From: Flavobacteriaceae bacterium UBA3339
GTDB lineage: Bacteria > Bacteroidota > Bacteroidia > Flavobacteriales > Flavobacteriaceae
Direction of reading: 5' to 3'
Length of the DNA: 64,000 nucleotides
NCBI GenBank assembly: GCA_002360925.1
Contig: DERN01000003.1
Location: 195,175 to 259,174, forward strand
The notes beneath the pieces are model-generated. The model had not been told where the DNA came from. It ran no database searches and saw only the letters and a list, made by a program, of their open reading frames with translations. Position 1 is the first letter of the stretch. Every line of letters begins with the position of its first letter. Shown here piece after piece: positions 17,033 through 25,839 of this stretch. The position numbers and the translations under genes are program-made.

Positions 17033-17347
17033 TTATCCGATGAAAGAAAACTTATCTTCAAAGTAAGTTCCAATAATTGGTAAAGGTTTCTTTTCGCCAT
17101 TATTTGCATTGATTATGCCAATAATTGCCAAAACCAAAATCAGTATCCCAACGATGTTTACAGCCATTCCTAAAAAAGAAATACTAATCGTAATTATATT
17201 CAAAATAACACTAATAATTCCCAATCCTAATGATTGGCGTAAATGATATTTCAACAAGTCGTCTGCTTGGTCTTTTCCTCCAAAATAAGCTACTAACCAT
17301 CCTATAATCGTGATGTAGGAAATCAATGAAAATGTTTTATTATTCAT
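17033..17347 (-). CDS. DUF4870 / Tic20-like membrane protein
   Basis: The 104-residue protein shows three to four hydrophobic segments and the family pattern HLRQSLGLGI, preceded by the polar ADDLLKY and followed by a long hydrophobic pair ending IIGIINANNGEKKPLPIIG. This matches small DUF4870 proteins, which are distantly similar to Tic20. Their role is unknown. The start is an ATG at 17347. The gene is co-oriented with the flippase gene upstream (54-base gap) and may share its transcript. Confidence 0.75.
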   Translation of the reverse strand: MNNKTFSLISYITIIGWLVAYFGGKDQADDLLKYHLRQSLGLGIISVILNIITISISFLGMAVNIVGILILVLAIIGIINANNGEKKPLPIIGTYFEDKFSFIG

Positions 17348-17401
17348 AGTTGCAATTTTTAAATTTTATCAAATCTAATAAAAACACTTACAAAGCACAA
17401 A

Positions 17402-18871
17402 TTAACTCTTCGTAATTTTAGACAGAATATTCTTAACAAAAACATTAAGTTGTGGTACCCATTCTTTAAAATAAACTATTCCACCAAAAACACTGACAAA
17501 CAAAAAACATTTGATAACAAAACCAAAAATCCAGAAGTCATTTAAAGGAAAAAAGTGTAATATAGTCAGGATAATTAAAGCTGAGCCAACGACTTTAGCA
17601 TAAATATTATTGAAAGGAACTATTTTGAATTTATTATAAATATACCACAGCTTTGAACAATTAAAAACGGCCATTGAAAATAACGAAGCATACGCAACTC
17701 CAACAATTCCTAAAGAAGTTTGAGTCAGAATAAAATAATTCAGTCCAATATTTAAAACCGCCAATAATAAAATGGCAATTAAATTAAAACGATAATGTTT
17801 AGAATATGCAATAATTTCGGTATTAAAACCTGTCGAAATATTCAAAATAACATTTGCTCCTAAAAGATAAATAACAGGTAACGCAGGCATTAATTTAGAT
17901 CCTGTTGGAAGCAATTCAAAAAAGTCTTTAATTCCTAATAATACACATCCGTACATTAAAATTCCAATGAAAAACAAATTCTTAGCAACCTCAACATATT
18001 TTTCTTTTAAAATACTTAATTCATTCTTTTTTAAAGCTTCGGAAATAACCGGACTGTACAAGGTAAAAACTCCTGCTGCCGGTATCATCAAAGCATTTGC
18101 AAGATTTACTCCAATATTAAAATCTCCATTTGCTTCGTTCGAAATAAAATGCGGAATCATAACCGAATCTATTCTAAAAGCAAAAAACGATCCTAAACTA
18201 GCACAAAACGCATACAAACTATATTGATAATACTGTTTTTTAGACAGTTTTTGAAACAAATCGTTGTACTGCAATGTGTAAACAGGTTTAAAATGTTTAA
18301 AAACATAAGTTCCAACAGCGAGTAAAATCAACACAAAAGAAAGGGTATAGAATTGTAACCCTTGTTGTTCGGTTTTAGCAAAATAAAGCACTAAAATAAA
18401 AACAAAAGGCAAAGCAAGTTTTGGAATAATCTTTTCGAAAAAAGTAGGAAAAGCTAATTTCTGCAAGTTTGTTGCTTGCCGTTTAAACAAATCTACATAA
18501 GCCAAACAAATTGCAATAAAGAAAGCATAAATGTAATATTGCTTGTTCGAATACCAATCGAAATAATAAACCAATCCAAGTCCAATTGCACAAACAATCG
18601 TCATCCAAATAATCGAAATCATGCTGTACGAAAATAATTTCCGTTGCAAAAAAGGTTCTAATTTAGGTTGAAAATTCAGTAAAGCTGTTGAAGCGCCTAA
18701 AACCATTATGGGATAGAGGATTTGAGCTAATCCATCTACAAAACGAAAAACACCCAACAAATCCTTATCTTCGGGATATACAAAAAGAGTAGAAATCACG
18801 CCGATTAAAACTCCCAAATAATTGATAACCGTAAAAAGAAAAGCTTGTTTTGTAGAAAAACGGGTGCTCAT
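17402..18871 (-). CDS. polysaccharide flippase (Wzx/MATE-like, MOP superfamily)
   Basis: The 489-residue protein has about 12-14 hydrophobic segments spread over its full length and few charged residues, the layout of oligosaccharide flippases. The N-terminal part, STKQAFLFTVINYLGVLIG, is typical of Bacteroidota lipopolysaccharide biosynthesis flippases. Such proteins move lipid-linked glycans from the cytosolic to the periplasmic leaflet. A methyltransferase and a glycosyltransferase are divergent from it 76 bases away, and a mannose-1-phosphate guanylyltransferase lies 3.5 kb on. This suggests a small surface-glycan locus rather than a full O-antigen cluster. The substrate is unknown. Confidence 0.85.
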   Translation of the reverse strand: MSTRFSTKQAFLFTVINYLGVLIGVISTLFVYPEDKDLLGVFRFVDGLAQILYPIMVLGASTALLNFQPKLEPFLQRKLFSYSMISIIWMTIVCAIGLGLVYYFDWYSNKQYYIYAFFIAICLAYVDLFKRQATNLQKLAFPTFFEKIIPKLALPFVFILVLYFAKTEQQGLQFYTLSFVLILLAVGTYVFKHFKPVYTLQYNDLFQKLSKKQYYQYSLYAFCASLGSFFAFRIDSVMIPHFISNEANGDFNIGVNLANALMIPAAGVFTLYSPVISEALKKNELSILKEKYVEVAKNLFFIGILMYGCVLLGIKDFFELLPTGSKLMPALPVIYLLGANVILNISTGFNTEIIAYSKHYRFNLIAILLLAVLNIGLNYFILTQTSLGIVGVAYASLFSMAVFNCSKLWYIYNKFKIVPFNNIYAKVVGSALIILTILHFFPLNDFWIFGFVIKCFLFVSVFGGIVYFKEWVPQLNVFVKNILSKITKS

Positions 18872-18920
18872 ACGTTTATTTTTTACAAATATAATCCTTA
18901 ATATTCAATTGGATTTTAAT

Positions 18921-18928
18921 TACTTTTG
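18921..18928 (+). promoter_or_regulatory. -7 box before the methyltransferase gene
   Basis: TACTTTTG matches TAnnTTTG and lies 19 bases before the ATG at 18948, so the leader would be only about a dozen bases. A matching TTTG -33 box was not found. Confidence 0.45.
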
Positions 18929-18947
18929 ATATTCTAAATTTTCAATC

Positions 18948-19469
18948 ATGTACGAAAAAACATATCCCAAAAAACGTTTTGCGGTTACATTATCTTTCCT
19001 TCACAAACACATTTCTAAAGATGCTAAAATACTCGATTTAGGCGTAGAAAATCCTTTATCAAAGCTTATGAAAGAAGAAGGATATAACGTTACCAATACA
19101 AACGGAGAAGATTTAGACGAAGATCAATCGGCTTTACAAAACACTTCGTATGATGTTTTAACAGGTTTTGAAATTTTTGAACATTTGTTAAATCCGTATA
19201 CCGTTTTACAAAACAACAAAGCTAAAAAAATAGTAATATCTGTTCCATTACGTTTGTGGTTTGCTCCTGCTTACAGAAGCAAAACTGATAAATGGGATCG
19301 TCATTATCATGAATTTGAAGATTGGCAATTAGATTGGTTATTAGAAAAAAACGGTTATAAAATTTTAGCTCGAGAAAAATGGGCGCACCCTGTTCATAAA
19401 TTAGGAATTCGCCCTTTTTTACGACGTTTCACTCCTCGATATTATATGGTTTTAGCAGAAAAAATATAG
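18948..19469 (+). CDS. class I SAM-dependent methyltransferase-like protein
   Basis: The 173-residue protein has a compact Rossmann-like fold signature. AKILDLGVENPLSKLMKEEG is the motif I region, though the usual GxGxG is reduced to GVENP. NTNGEDLDED follows as the acidic loop, and YDVLTGFEIFEHLLNP is the post-motif region of Methyltransf_11 types. The loss of the glycine motif may mean weak or altered SAM binding. The target is unknown; the next gene, 6 bases on, is a glycosyltransferase, so a glycan or lipid intermediate is plausible. Confidence 0.72.
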   Translation: MYEKTYPKKRFAVTLSFLHKHISKDAKILDLGVENPLSKLMKEEGYNVTNTNGEDLDEDQSALQNTSYDVLTGFEIFEHLLNPYTVLQNNKAKKIVISVPLRLWFAPAYRSKTDKWDRHYHEFEDWQLDWLLEKNGYKILAREKWAHPVHKLGIRPFLRRFTPRYYMVLAEKI

Positions 19470-19475
19470 TGTTTT

Positions 19476-20324
19476 ATGAAAATTTACTGTGTAATTCCTA
19501 CTTATAACGAAGAAGATTTTATTGATAAAACACTGCAATCGTTAGTAGAACAAACTTTAATTCCTGAAAAAATCGTTGTCGTAAACGATAGTTCAACAGA
19601 TCGAACAGAAGAAATAGTCAACTCATTTTCTAATCAATATCATTTTATTCAAGCAATTTTTAATCCTTCCGAAAACAAACATTTACCAGGCAGCAAAGTA
19701 ATTCGTGCTTTTCAAAAAGGATTTGATACTTTAGACAACAATTACGATATCATTGTAAAATTAGACGGAGATTTGATTCTTCCTTCGAACTATTTTGAAG
19801 AAATTGTTTCTGTTTTTAAATCAAATCCTAAAATCGGAATGGTGGGTGGTTTTGCTTACATTGAAAAAAACGGAACCTGGGTTTTAGAAAACCTAACCAA
19901 TAAAGATCATATTCGCGGTGCTTTTAAAGCTTATAGAAAAGAATGTTTTAATGAAATAGGCGGCTTAAAACCTGCAATGGGTTGGGATACGGTTGATGAA
20001 TTATTATGCCGTTTTTACAATTGGGAAATTGTAACGCTTCCACATTTAAAAGTAAAACACTTAAAACCAACCGGAGCGAATTACGATAAAACAGCTCGCT
20101 ATAAACAAGGCGAAGCCTTTTATTCGTTGGGTTACGGTTTTTTAATTACCTTAATTGCCGGAATAAAATTAGCTACCCGAAAAGGAAAACCGTTTTTATT
20201 TATCGATTATGTAAAAGGATTTCTTAAAGCTCGAAAAAGCAACAAACCTTTATTGGTAACTAAAGAACAAGTTCAGTTCATCCGTAATTATCGTTGGAAG
20301 AAAATGAAAGAGAAATTGTTTTAA
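19476..20324 (+). CDS. family 2 glycosyltransferase
   Basis: The 282-residue protein opens with the GT-A nucleotide-binding motif VIPTYNEEDFIDKTLQSL. The beta-alpha-beta element KIVVVNDSSTDRTEEIV follows, then VKLDGDLILP, in which DGD is the metal-binding acidic motif. A GWDTVDELLCRFYNWE segment supplies the catalytic acidic residues. There is no membrane segment strong enough for a processive synthase; a hydrophobic stretch near residue 215 may anchor it. It transfers a sugar from a nucleotide donor, probably to a lipid or glycan intermediate. It forms an operon with the methyltransferase gene. Confidence 0.9.
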   Translation: MKIYCVIPTYNEEDFIDKTLQSLVEQTLIPEKIVVVNDSSTDRTEEIVNSFSNQYHFIQAIFNPSENKHLPGSKVIRAFQKGFDTLDNNYDIIVKLDGDLILPSNYFEEIVSVFKSNPKIGMVGGFAYIEKNGTWVLENLTNKDHIRGAFKAYRKECFNEIGGLKPAMGWDTVDELLCRFYNWEIVTLPHLKVKHLKPTGANYDKTARYKQGEAFYSLGYGFLITLIAGIKLATRKGKPFLFIDYVKGFLKARKSNKPLLVTKEQVQFIRNYRWKKMKEKLF

Positions 20325-20382
20325 TGTTTTCTTCAAAAATAATCATGGGATTTTTGGTAATTTAGCAACTTAAAAATTTGAT

Positions 20383-21126
20383 ATGATATCACGAATGTTG
20401 ACAAATATAGGTAAGTACTTCATAATGTTAGCCGAAATATTTAGAAGACCTACCAAATGGCGTATCATGAAAAGCCTGATTTTTAAAGAAATCGACGAGT
20501 TAATTGTTGGATCTTTAGGAATCGTTGCGTTTCTTTCGTTCTTTATTGGAGCGGTTGTAACCATTCAAACCGCGTTAAATCTTAACAATCCTATTATTCC
20601 AAAATATTTAATCGGTTTTACTGCAAGACAGTCTATTATTTTAGAGTTTTCGCCAACGTTTGTTTCCATTATTATGGCAGGACGAATGGGTTCTTATATC
20701 ACATCAAGTATTGGCACCATGCGCGTTACAGAACAAATCGACGCATTAGAAGTAATGGGAATTAACTCTATAAATTATTTGGTTTTCCCTAAACTTATGG
20801 CTTCTCTAACCTATCCGTTTTTGATCGCGATTAGTATGTTTGTCGGAGTTTTAGGTGGTTATGTTGCTGGTTCTTTAGGCGGATATTTAGCACCGGAAGA
20901 ATTCATTAAAGGTCTTCAAGATGATTTTAATCCGTTCCATATTACCTATGCGTTCATTAAAACATTTGTGTTTGGATTGGTTTTAGCAACAGTTCCTTCG
21001 TTCTACGGATATTACATGGAAGGCGGAGCTTTAGAAGTTGGTAAAGCAGCAACAAAAGCATTCGTTTGGACATCGATCACCATCATTATCTGCAACTATT
21101 TATTAACTCAACTCTTATTGGCATAA
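20383..21126 (+). CDS. mlaE: MlaE-type ABC transporter permease
   Basis: The 247-residue protein is a MlaE/YrbE permease with about five membrane segments. Typical pieces are FIGAVVTIQTALNLNN, RQSIILEFSPTFVSIIMAGR, GTMRVTEQIDALEVMGI and a FVFGLVLATVPSFYGYYMEG region. With the ATPase it moves phospholipids between the inner and outer membranes to keep outer-membrane lipid asymmetry. The TAA stop and the ATPase ATG overlap as TAATG, so translation is coupled. A MlaD-type MCE protein is not in this operon, as is common when it is elsewhere. Confidence 0.92.
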   Translation: MISRMLTNIGKYFIMLAEIFRRPTKWRIMKSLIFKEIDELIVGSLGIVAFLSFFIGAVVTIQTALNLNNPIIPKYLIGFTARQSIILEFSPTFVSIIMAGRMGSYITSSIGTMRVTEQIDALEVMGINSINYLVFPKLMASLTYPFLIAISMFVGVLGGYVAGSLGGYLAPEEFIKGLQDDFNPFHITYAFIKTFVFGLVLATVPSFYGYYMEGGALEVGKAATKAFVWTSITIIICNYLLTQLLLA

Positions 21127-21887
21127 TGATAGAAGTAAAAGATTTAAAAAAATCATTCGACGGGAAAGAGGTTCTAAAAGGAATTACAACTCAATATGAA
21201 CCAGGAAAAACGAATTTGATCATTGGTCAATCGGGATCAGGAAAAACGGTTATGTTAAAAACATTACTTGGAGTTCACACTCCCGATAGCGGTCAGATTT
21301 TATTCGATGGTCAGGACTTTTCTACTTTAGATGCTAAAGAAAAACGAAACTTAAGAACCGAAATGGGAATGGTTTTCCAAGGAAGCGCTTTATTCGATTC
21401 TATGACTGTGGAAGAAAACATTGGATTTCCTCTAAAAATGTTTACTAATAAAACGAATGCCGAAATTAAAGATCGAGTTCAGGAAGTAATTGAACGCGTT
21501 AATTTGATTGATGCCAACACAAAAATGCCTTCTGAAATTTCGGGAGGAATGCAAAAACGTGTTGCCATTGCTCGTGCCATTGTAAACAATCCTAAATATT
21601 TATTTTGCGATGAACCAAACTCTGGTCTAGATCCTAAAACATCGATTGTTATTGATGAATTGATTCAGGAAATCACGCATGAATACAACATTACAACCGT
21701 TATTAATACGCACGATATGAACTCGGTTTTACAAATTGGAGAACACATTGTGTTTCTTAAAGACGGAAAATTAGTTTGGGAAGGAAACAGCGAAGAAATC
21801 ATGAAAACCGACAATGAAGATATTGTTGATTTTGTGTATTCGTCCGAACTGTTGAAAGAAATACGTCGTTTTCATAAAAATAAATAA
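21126..21887 (+). CDS. mlaF: MlaF-type ABC transporter ATP-binding protein
   Basis: The ATG at 21126 overlaps the permease stop and gives a 253-residue protein; an upstream start at 21066 would lie inside mlaE and add nothing conserved. The Walker A motif is GQSGSGKTVM, the signature is ISGGMQKRVAIARAI, Walker B is YLFCDEPNSGLDP, and the switch His is in NTHDMNS. It powers the MlaE permease. The EISGGMQKR signature is characteristic of the MlaF subgroup. Confidence 0.93.
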   Translation: MIEVKDLKKSFDGKEVLKGITTQYEPGKTNLIIGQSGSGKTVMLKTLLGVHTPDSGQILFDGQDFSTLDAKEKRNLRTEMGMVFQGSALFDSMTVEENIGFPLKMFTNKTNAEIKDRVQEVIERVNLIDANTKMPSEISGGMQKRVAIARAIVNNPKYLFCDEPNSGLDPKTSIVIDELIQEITHEYNITTVINTHDMNSVLQIGEHIVFLKDGKLVWEGNSEEIMKTDNEDIVDFVYSSELLKEIRRFHKNK

Positions 21888-21889
21888 TC

Positions 21890-22402
21890 ATGTTTTCATT
21901 TTTTAAATCTGCAAAAGAAAAGCAATTAGAAAAACTGGGATACCAATTATTAATCGAAAGCTATAAAGAAAAAGTCAAAACGAAAGAATGGACAAAAAAG
22001 GAATTCTCTCAAGCAATTGACGATCTTTATAACGAAAAAAAAGCGATTGTTTCAAATGCAAGCAACATTAACGTTGCTACTCGCCAATCGTTTGACGACG
22101 ACGAAACGATGGTTCCGTTGAATCTTCAAAATATTCAACAAGAATTCATCGATTATGATTTTATTTATAGCTCGCTTATTTTTGAATACAATAATTACAA
22201 ACGTATTCACACCAAAGCTTTAAACGAACTAACTCGTTATTTAAACAATCATTTTCCAGATGCAGTTATCAATGAAGAAGATACTCAGAAAATTTCTGCT
22301 AAAGAATTAAAAGAATTGATTAATGAAGCTTCAAACCCAATAAAAGATTCAAATAAAAACTATTTAAAAGCCGTTTTTAACGAACTTCAAAAAAGATTAT
22401 AA
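21890..22402 (+). CDS. hypothetical protein downstream of mlaEF
   Basis: The 170-residue product is rich in Lys, Glu and Asn, with no signal peptide or membrane segment. The N-terminal third, FFKSAKEKQLEKLGYQLLI, is strongly helical. The centre has a Thr- and acid-rich segment around DDDETMVPLNLQNIQQEF, and the end is helical. I do not recognise it. It starts 3 bases after mlaF, so it belongs to the same operon and may be an accessory factor, but this is context only. Confidence 0.6.
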   Translation: MFSFFKSAKEKQLEKLGYQLLIESYKEKVKTKEWTKKEFSQAIDDLYNEKKAIVSNASNINVATRQSFDDDETMVPLNLQNIQQEFIDYDFIYSSLIFEYNNYKRIHTKALNELTRYLNNHFPDAVINEEDTQKISAKELKELINEASNPIKDSNKNYLKAVFNELQKRL

Positions 22403-22406
22403 AAAC

Positions 22407-22434
22407 AAAAAGTCGAACATTAGTTCGACTTTTT
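22407..22434. terminator. bidirectional terminator sharing the manC stop codon
   Basis: AGTCGAAC (22411-22418) and GTTCGACT (22423-22430) pair with an ATTA loop, extended by A and T runs on both sides. It ends the mlaEF operon on the plus strand. On the minus strand the last codons of manC form one arm, and its TAA (22420-22422) is in the loop. Confidence 0.88.
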
Positions 22435-23490
22435 TTCATTTATTTTAGCAACAACTTGCTTAATATCTTGTTCTTTCTTTTTAGGATAAATCAACAAAAC
22501 ATCGTCTTTATCTACAATGATAAAATCATCTAATCCACCAATAACTACCATTTTATTCGGATTTGTTCTAATGATATTATTCGTTGCATTTTCTACAAAT
22601 AATTTCCCGTTTACCATCGCATTCTCATATTCATCTTTAGGCAATTTATCGTAAAGCGATCCCCAAGTTCCCAAATCGTTCCAATCAAAAGTAGCAGGTA
22701 ATACAAAAACATTATTTGCTTTTTCCATTACCGCATAATCAATCGAAATATTATCGGCTTTATGATAATTTTCTGCAATGAATTGTTTTTCGGCTTCTGT
22801 ATTTAACGTTTCGTACCCATTTTGAAATAGTTGGTACATTTCGGGCTGATATTTCTCAAATGCTTCTAGAATGGCTTTTGTAGACCAAATGAAAATTCCT
22901 GAATTCCACAAAAAATTTCTTGCCTGAATAAATTTCTTTGCCGTATGATAATCTGGTTTTTCACGAAACTGCTTTACTTTTTTTATTGGGCGCGTATCCA
23001 ATTTATCAAATTCGATATAACCATAACCTGTATTAGGAAAAGTTGGTAAAATTCCCATAGTCATTAACGATTGATCGCGTTCGCAGATATCGAAAGAACG
23101 TTGAACGTTAGAGATAAACTGTACTTCGTCTTCAATCCAATGATCCGAAGGCGCTACAATCATAACCGCATTTGGATTTTGCTTTTGAATTTTTAACGAC
23201 GCATATAAAATACACGGAGCCGTGTTGCGCATATCCGGCTCTAAAACAATTTGCTCATCGGTAATCATAGGCAATTGTTCTTTTAAAATATCCGAATATT
23301 TATCATTTGTCAAAATCAAAATATTCTCTTTTGGAATCAACTGACTTAAACGTGTAAATGTTTTTTGTACCAAAGTTTCGCCAGTTCCTAACATATCATG
23401 AAACTGTTTTGGAAATTCGGGCGTACTAACCGGCCAAAAACGCGAGCCTACACCGCCCGCCATAATTATAGCATAATAATTTTTATTCAT
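22420..23490 (-). CDS. manC: mannose-1-phosphate guanylyltransferase
   Basis: The 356-residue protein starts IIMAGGVGSRFWPVSTPEFP, the nucleotide-binding loop of sugar nucleotidyltransferases, with the FPKQF motif of the ManC/GMP subgroup. A APSDHWIEDE segment, a TGYGYIEFD motif and FREKPD follow. It makes GDP-mannose from mannose-1-phosphate and GTP, a donor for mannose, fucose or related surface sugars. It lacks the extra C-terminal isomerase domain of long ManC proteins. The start overlaps the end of the SprT-like gene by 8 bases, giving a tight leftward gene group with the SDR and M28 genes. Confidence 0.92.
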   Translation of the reverse strand: MNKNYYAIIMAGGVGSRFWPVSTPEFPKQFHDMLGTGETLVQKTFTRLSQLIPKENILILTNDKYSDILKEQLPMITDEQIVLEPDMRNTAPCILYASLKIQKQNPNAVMIVAPSDHWIEDEVQFISNVQRSFDICERDQSLMTMGILPTFPNTGYGYIEFDKLDTRPIKKVKQFREKPDYHTAKKFIQARNFLWNSGIFIWSTKAILEAFEKYQPEMYQLFQNGYETLNTEAEKQFIAENYHKADNISIDYAVMEKANNVFVLPATFDWNDLGTWGSLYDKLPKDEYENAMVNGKLFVENATNNIIRTNPNKMVVIGGLDDFIIVDKDDVLLIYPKKKEQDIKQVVAKINEKKSN

Positions 23491-24094
23491 TTGTTTTTAC
23501 GTTCAAAAGTTCAACCTCTGCATTGGGTTTGAACAAATATACTCTGTTATTTTGTACATCGGTGCATTCAAATAGTTTTACACGTAATTTTCCCTTTTTG
23601 AAAATACGTCCGTTCGGAATCCTAAAAAAAGTCCCTAAAGGCAATTCGTCTATAAAAATCTTTTCAGAAGGTGCGTCGAATTTCTTCAAAGCCATCGATA
23701 AAATAGCATCGGTATCGCTACTTGCAGAAGGATTTTTAAAATGTTGCGCTATTAACGGAAGTACACTATTTGGAAATATCAACGGATTAATAAACGGAAT
23801 CATCAACAATCGAAACGTTTGTTTCCATTCGATTCCATGCGGTTTAATGTTCCGTCCGTATTTTTGAAAAGCAACCAAATGGGCTATTTCGTGAATCGAA
23901 GTAATTAAAAACCGATATTTATTTAATGTGGAATTAACCGTAATTTGATGCGAACCATCTTGATTTTTTCGATAATCGCCATGACGCGTTACACGTTCAT
24001 TTACAATTTTAAAATGAATATGATACGCTTTTATGAGCTCAAAAACAGGTTCAACGGCGTGTTCAGGCAAATATTTGGTTAATGTTTCTTTCAA
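23483..24094 (-). CDS. SprT-like zinc metalloprotease-family protein
   Basis: The 203-residue protein carries HEIAH at residues 68-72 (SIHEIAHLVAF), the zinc-binding motif of SprT-like proteins, with an N-terminal helical region and a C-terminal half rich in basic and aromatic residues. Its start is TTG at 24094, immediately after the TAA of the SDR gene; no ATG lies before the HExxH, so TTG is forced. SprT homologues are putative DNA- or protein-directed proteases, but bacterial functions are little known. Confidence 0.82.
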   Translation of the reverse strand: MKETLTKYLPEHAVEPVFELIKAYHIHFKIVNERVTRHGDYRKNQDGSHQITVNSTLNKYRFLITSIHEIAHLVAFQKYGRNIKPHGIEWKQTFRLLMIPFINPLIFPNSVLPLIAQHFKNPSASSDTDAILSMALKKFDAPSEKIFIDELPLGTFFRIPNGRIFKKGKLRVKLFECTDVQNNRVYLFKPNAEVELLNVKTNE

Positions 24095-24772
24095 TTACGG
24101 CGTTGTTGAAGATACCTGAAGTACTTTTCCGTTAAAATATTTATTTCCGTTTAATGCAAAATCTTTGATATATGCCGCCATTCCTTCCGGATTAATTGGT
24201 GCTTGATATCCCGGAAAAGCTTCTTGCAACATTTCGGTTTGCACAGCTCCTAAAGCCAATACATTGAATGCAACACCTTGTTCTTTGTACTCTTCTGCCA
24301 ACAATTCAGACAACGTTATTACAGCTCCTTTACTTGAACTATACGCTGCTAAACCCGGGAACTTTAAACTTCCTTGGATTCCGCCCATACTGCTTACTGT
24401 AATTACATGAGCACCTTGTGACATTAAAGGCAAAACAGCACGATTTAACGCGGCTACACCAAACACATTTACTCTGTAAACATATTCGAATTCTTGAGAA
24501 GATATTTCAGAAAAGGGTTTGTTTACAATAGCTCCGGCATTATGTATTAAGATATCTATTGTTCCAAATTCTTGTTTTAAATCGTTTGTAAGCGAAGATA
24601 ACTCGTTTTCTTTACTTAAATCGATCGATTTAAAAAAAACATTTTCAAAATTCAAAAAATCAGGATTTTCTTTACGCGAAAGTGCAATTACGTTATGTCC
24701 TTCTAAAGCGAATTGTTTAACCAATTCTGCTCCTATTCCACGACTTGTTCCTGTTATAATGATTGTTTTCAT
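24095..24772 (-). CDS. short-chain dehydrogenase/reductase
   Basis: The 225-residue protein has the SDR cofactor motif TGTSRGIGAELVKQF, then the NAG motif in LIHNAGAIVNKPF, the catalytic Ser in VSSMGGIQGS, and YSSSKGA with the catalytic Tyr and Lys. It is a classical, NAD(P)-dependent SDR with a soluble fold. The substrate cannot be inferred. It lies 3 bases after the M28 peptidase gene and adjoins the SprT gene, so all are one transcript. Confidence 0.92.
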   Translation of the reverse strand: MKTIIITGTSRGIGAELVKQFALEGHNVIALSRKENPDFLNFENVFFKSIDLSKENELSSLTNDLKQEFGTIDILIHNAGAIVNKPFSEISSQEFEYVYRVNVFGVAALNRAVLPLMSQGAHVITVSSMGGIQGSLKFPGLAAYSSSKGAVITLSELLAEEYKEQGVAFNVLALGAVQTEMLQEAFPGYQAPINPEGMAAYIKDFALNGNKYFNGKVLQVSSTTP

Positions 24773-24775
24773 TTG

Positions 24776-25756
24776 TTATTTTGTTAAAGGAATTTCTTTC
24801 ATTTTAATATCTCTCGATTCTGCATTGATCATTTTAGTTACAACAGGTAACATTTTGTTTGCTAATTCTGTCATAAACTTTGTATCCATTACTTCAAACT
24901 CGTCTTTTACATGATGATAATATTCAAAATTTGAGAAATCGAAAGCTGAAATCGTATGAGAAGGAATTCCAAATTGTTCGTAAAAAGGATAGTTATCAGA
25001 AGCTTTAAATAGATTATATTTTTCTGCCATATCTGATTTTCCTACCAAATTACTTCCTGCATATTCGTTTAATTTAGTTACCATATTCGAATAATCGTAT
25101 CCTGTTAAAAAAACATCAAAATCGTATTTCATCGGAACTCCCAACATTTCAAAGTTCAGCATGGTATAAATATTCACGTTTTGTTCTTTTAACTTTTTTG
25201 CTAAATGGTACGATCCTAACAAACCTTTCTCTTCGGCCGAAAAATAAACGATTAAAACCGAACGCTTATTATTGTTAAAAGTTCCGATATACTTTGCAAT
25301 TTCAGACAAAATAGTTGTTCCTGACGCATTATCATTTGCTCCATTATTTATTTTATCATCGTCATTTGTTTCAGGTGTAATCCCAATATGATCGTAATGC
25401 GCACCTAAAATAACAAATTCGTTTTTAAGCTTTTTATCGTTTCCTTCGATATAACCAACCACATTATACGAAGTATTTTTATAATTAGAAAGTGTATCTA
25501 AATAGGTCGAAAAATAAGGTTTAATTCCGTTTTCTTTGAACTGATTTTCTAAATAAAGTGCAGCCTTTTCGATTCCTTTACTCCCTGAATCTCGCCCTTC
25601 TAGTTCATCTGATGATAAGTATTTCAATGTTTTGGCAACATTTGGCTCGGTTACTTCGTAAAGTGTTTCTAATTGTTTTGGAATTGGTTCTTTAACAGTT
25701 GAAACTGTTTTACACCCAACTAGCATTAAAAGGGTAAAGCCTAAAATTTTCTTCAT
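24776..25756 (-). CDS. M28-family metallopeptidase, lipoprotein
   Basis: The ATG at 25756 gives a 326-residue protein with a lipobox, LLMLVGCKTV; a TTG at 25786 would add ten residues before the signal. The zinc ligands of M28 aminopeptidases are visible: GAHYDHIG, GANDNASGT and SAEEKGLLGS, with later TISAFDFSN and YYHHVKDEFE regions. It likely acts in the periplasm or at the outer membrane as an aminopeptidase on peptides. It is the first gene of the M28-SDR-SprT-manC group. Confidence 0.92.
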   Translation of the reverse strand: MKKILGFTLLMLVGCKTVSTVKEPIPKQLETLYEVTEPNVAKTLKYLSSDELEGRDSGSKGIEKAALYLENQFKENGIKPYFSTYLDTLSNYKNTSYNVVGYIEGNDKKLKNEFVILGAHYDHIGITPETNDDDKINNGANDNASGTTILSEIAKYIGTFNNNKRSVLIVYFSAEEKGLLGSYHLAKKLKEQNVNIYTMLNFEMLGVPMKYDFDVFLTGYDYSNMVTKLNEYAGSNLVGKSDMAEKYNLFKASDNYPFYEQFGIPSHTISAFDFSNFEYYHHVKDEFEVMDTKFMTELANKMLPVVTKMINAESRDIKMKEIPLTK

Positions 25757-25788
25757 TTCAAAAAAAGTTTTACACAAAGGTAACAAAA

Positions 25789-25816
25789 AACCCGTCTTGA
25801 AAATTCAAAACGGGTT
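25789..25816 (-). terminator. terminator of the pyruvate dehydrogenase genes
   Basis: AACCCGT (25789-25795) and ACGGGTT (25810-25816) pair, with an inner TTGAA/TTCAA extension. On the minus strand a T run follows. It lies 23 bases after the aceF stop and before the M28 gene. Confidence 0.8.
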
Positions 25817-25839
25817 GTTGTATATAAATCAAAAATCAA

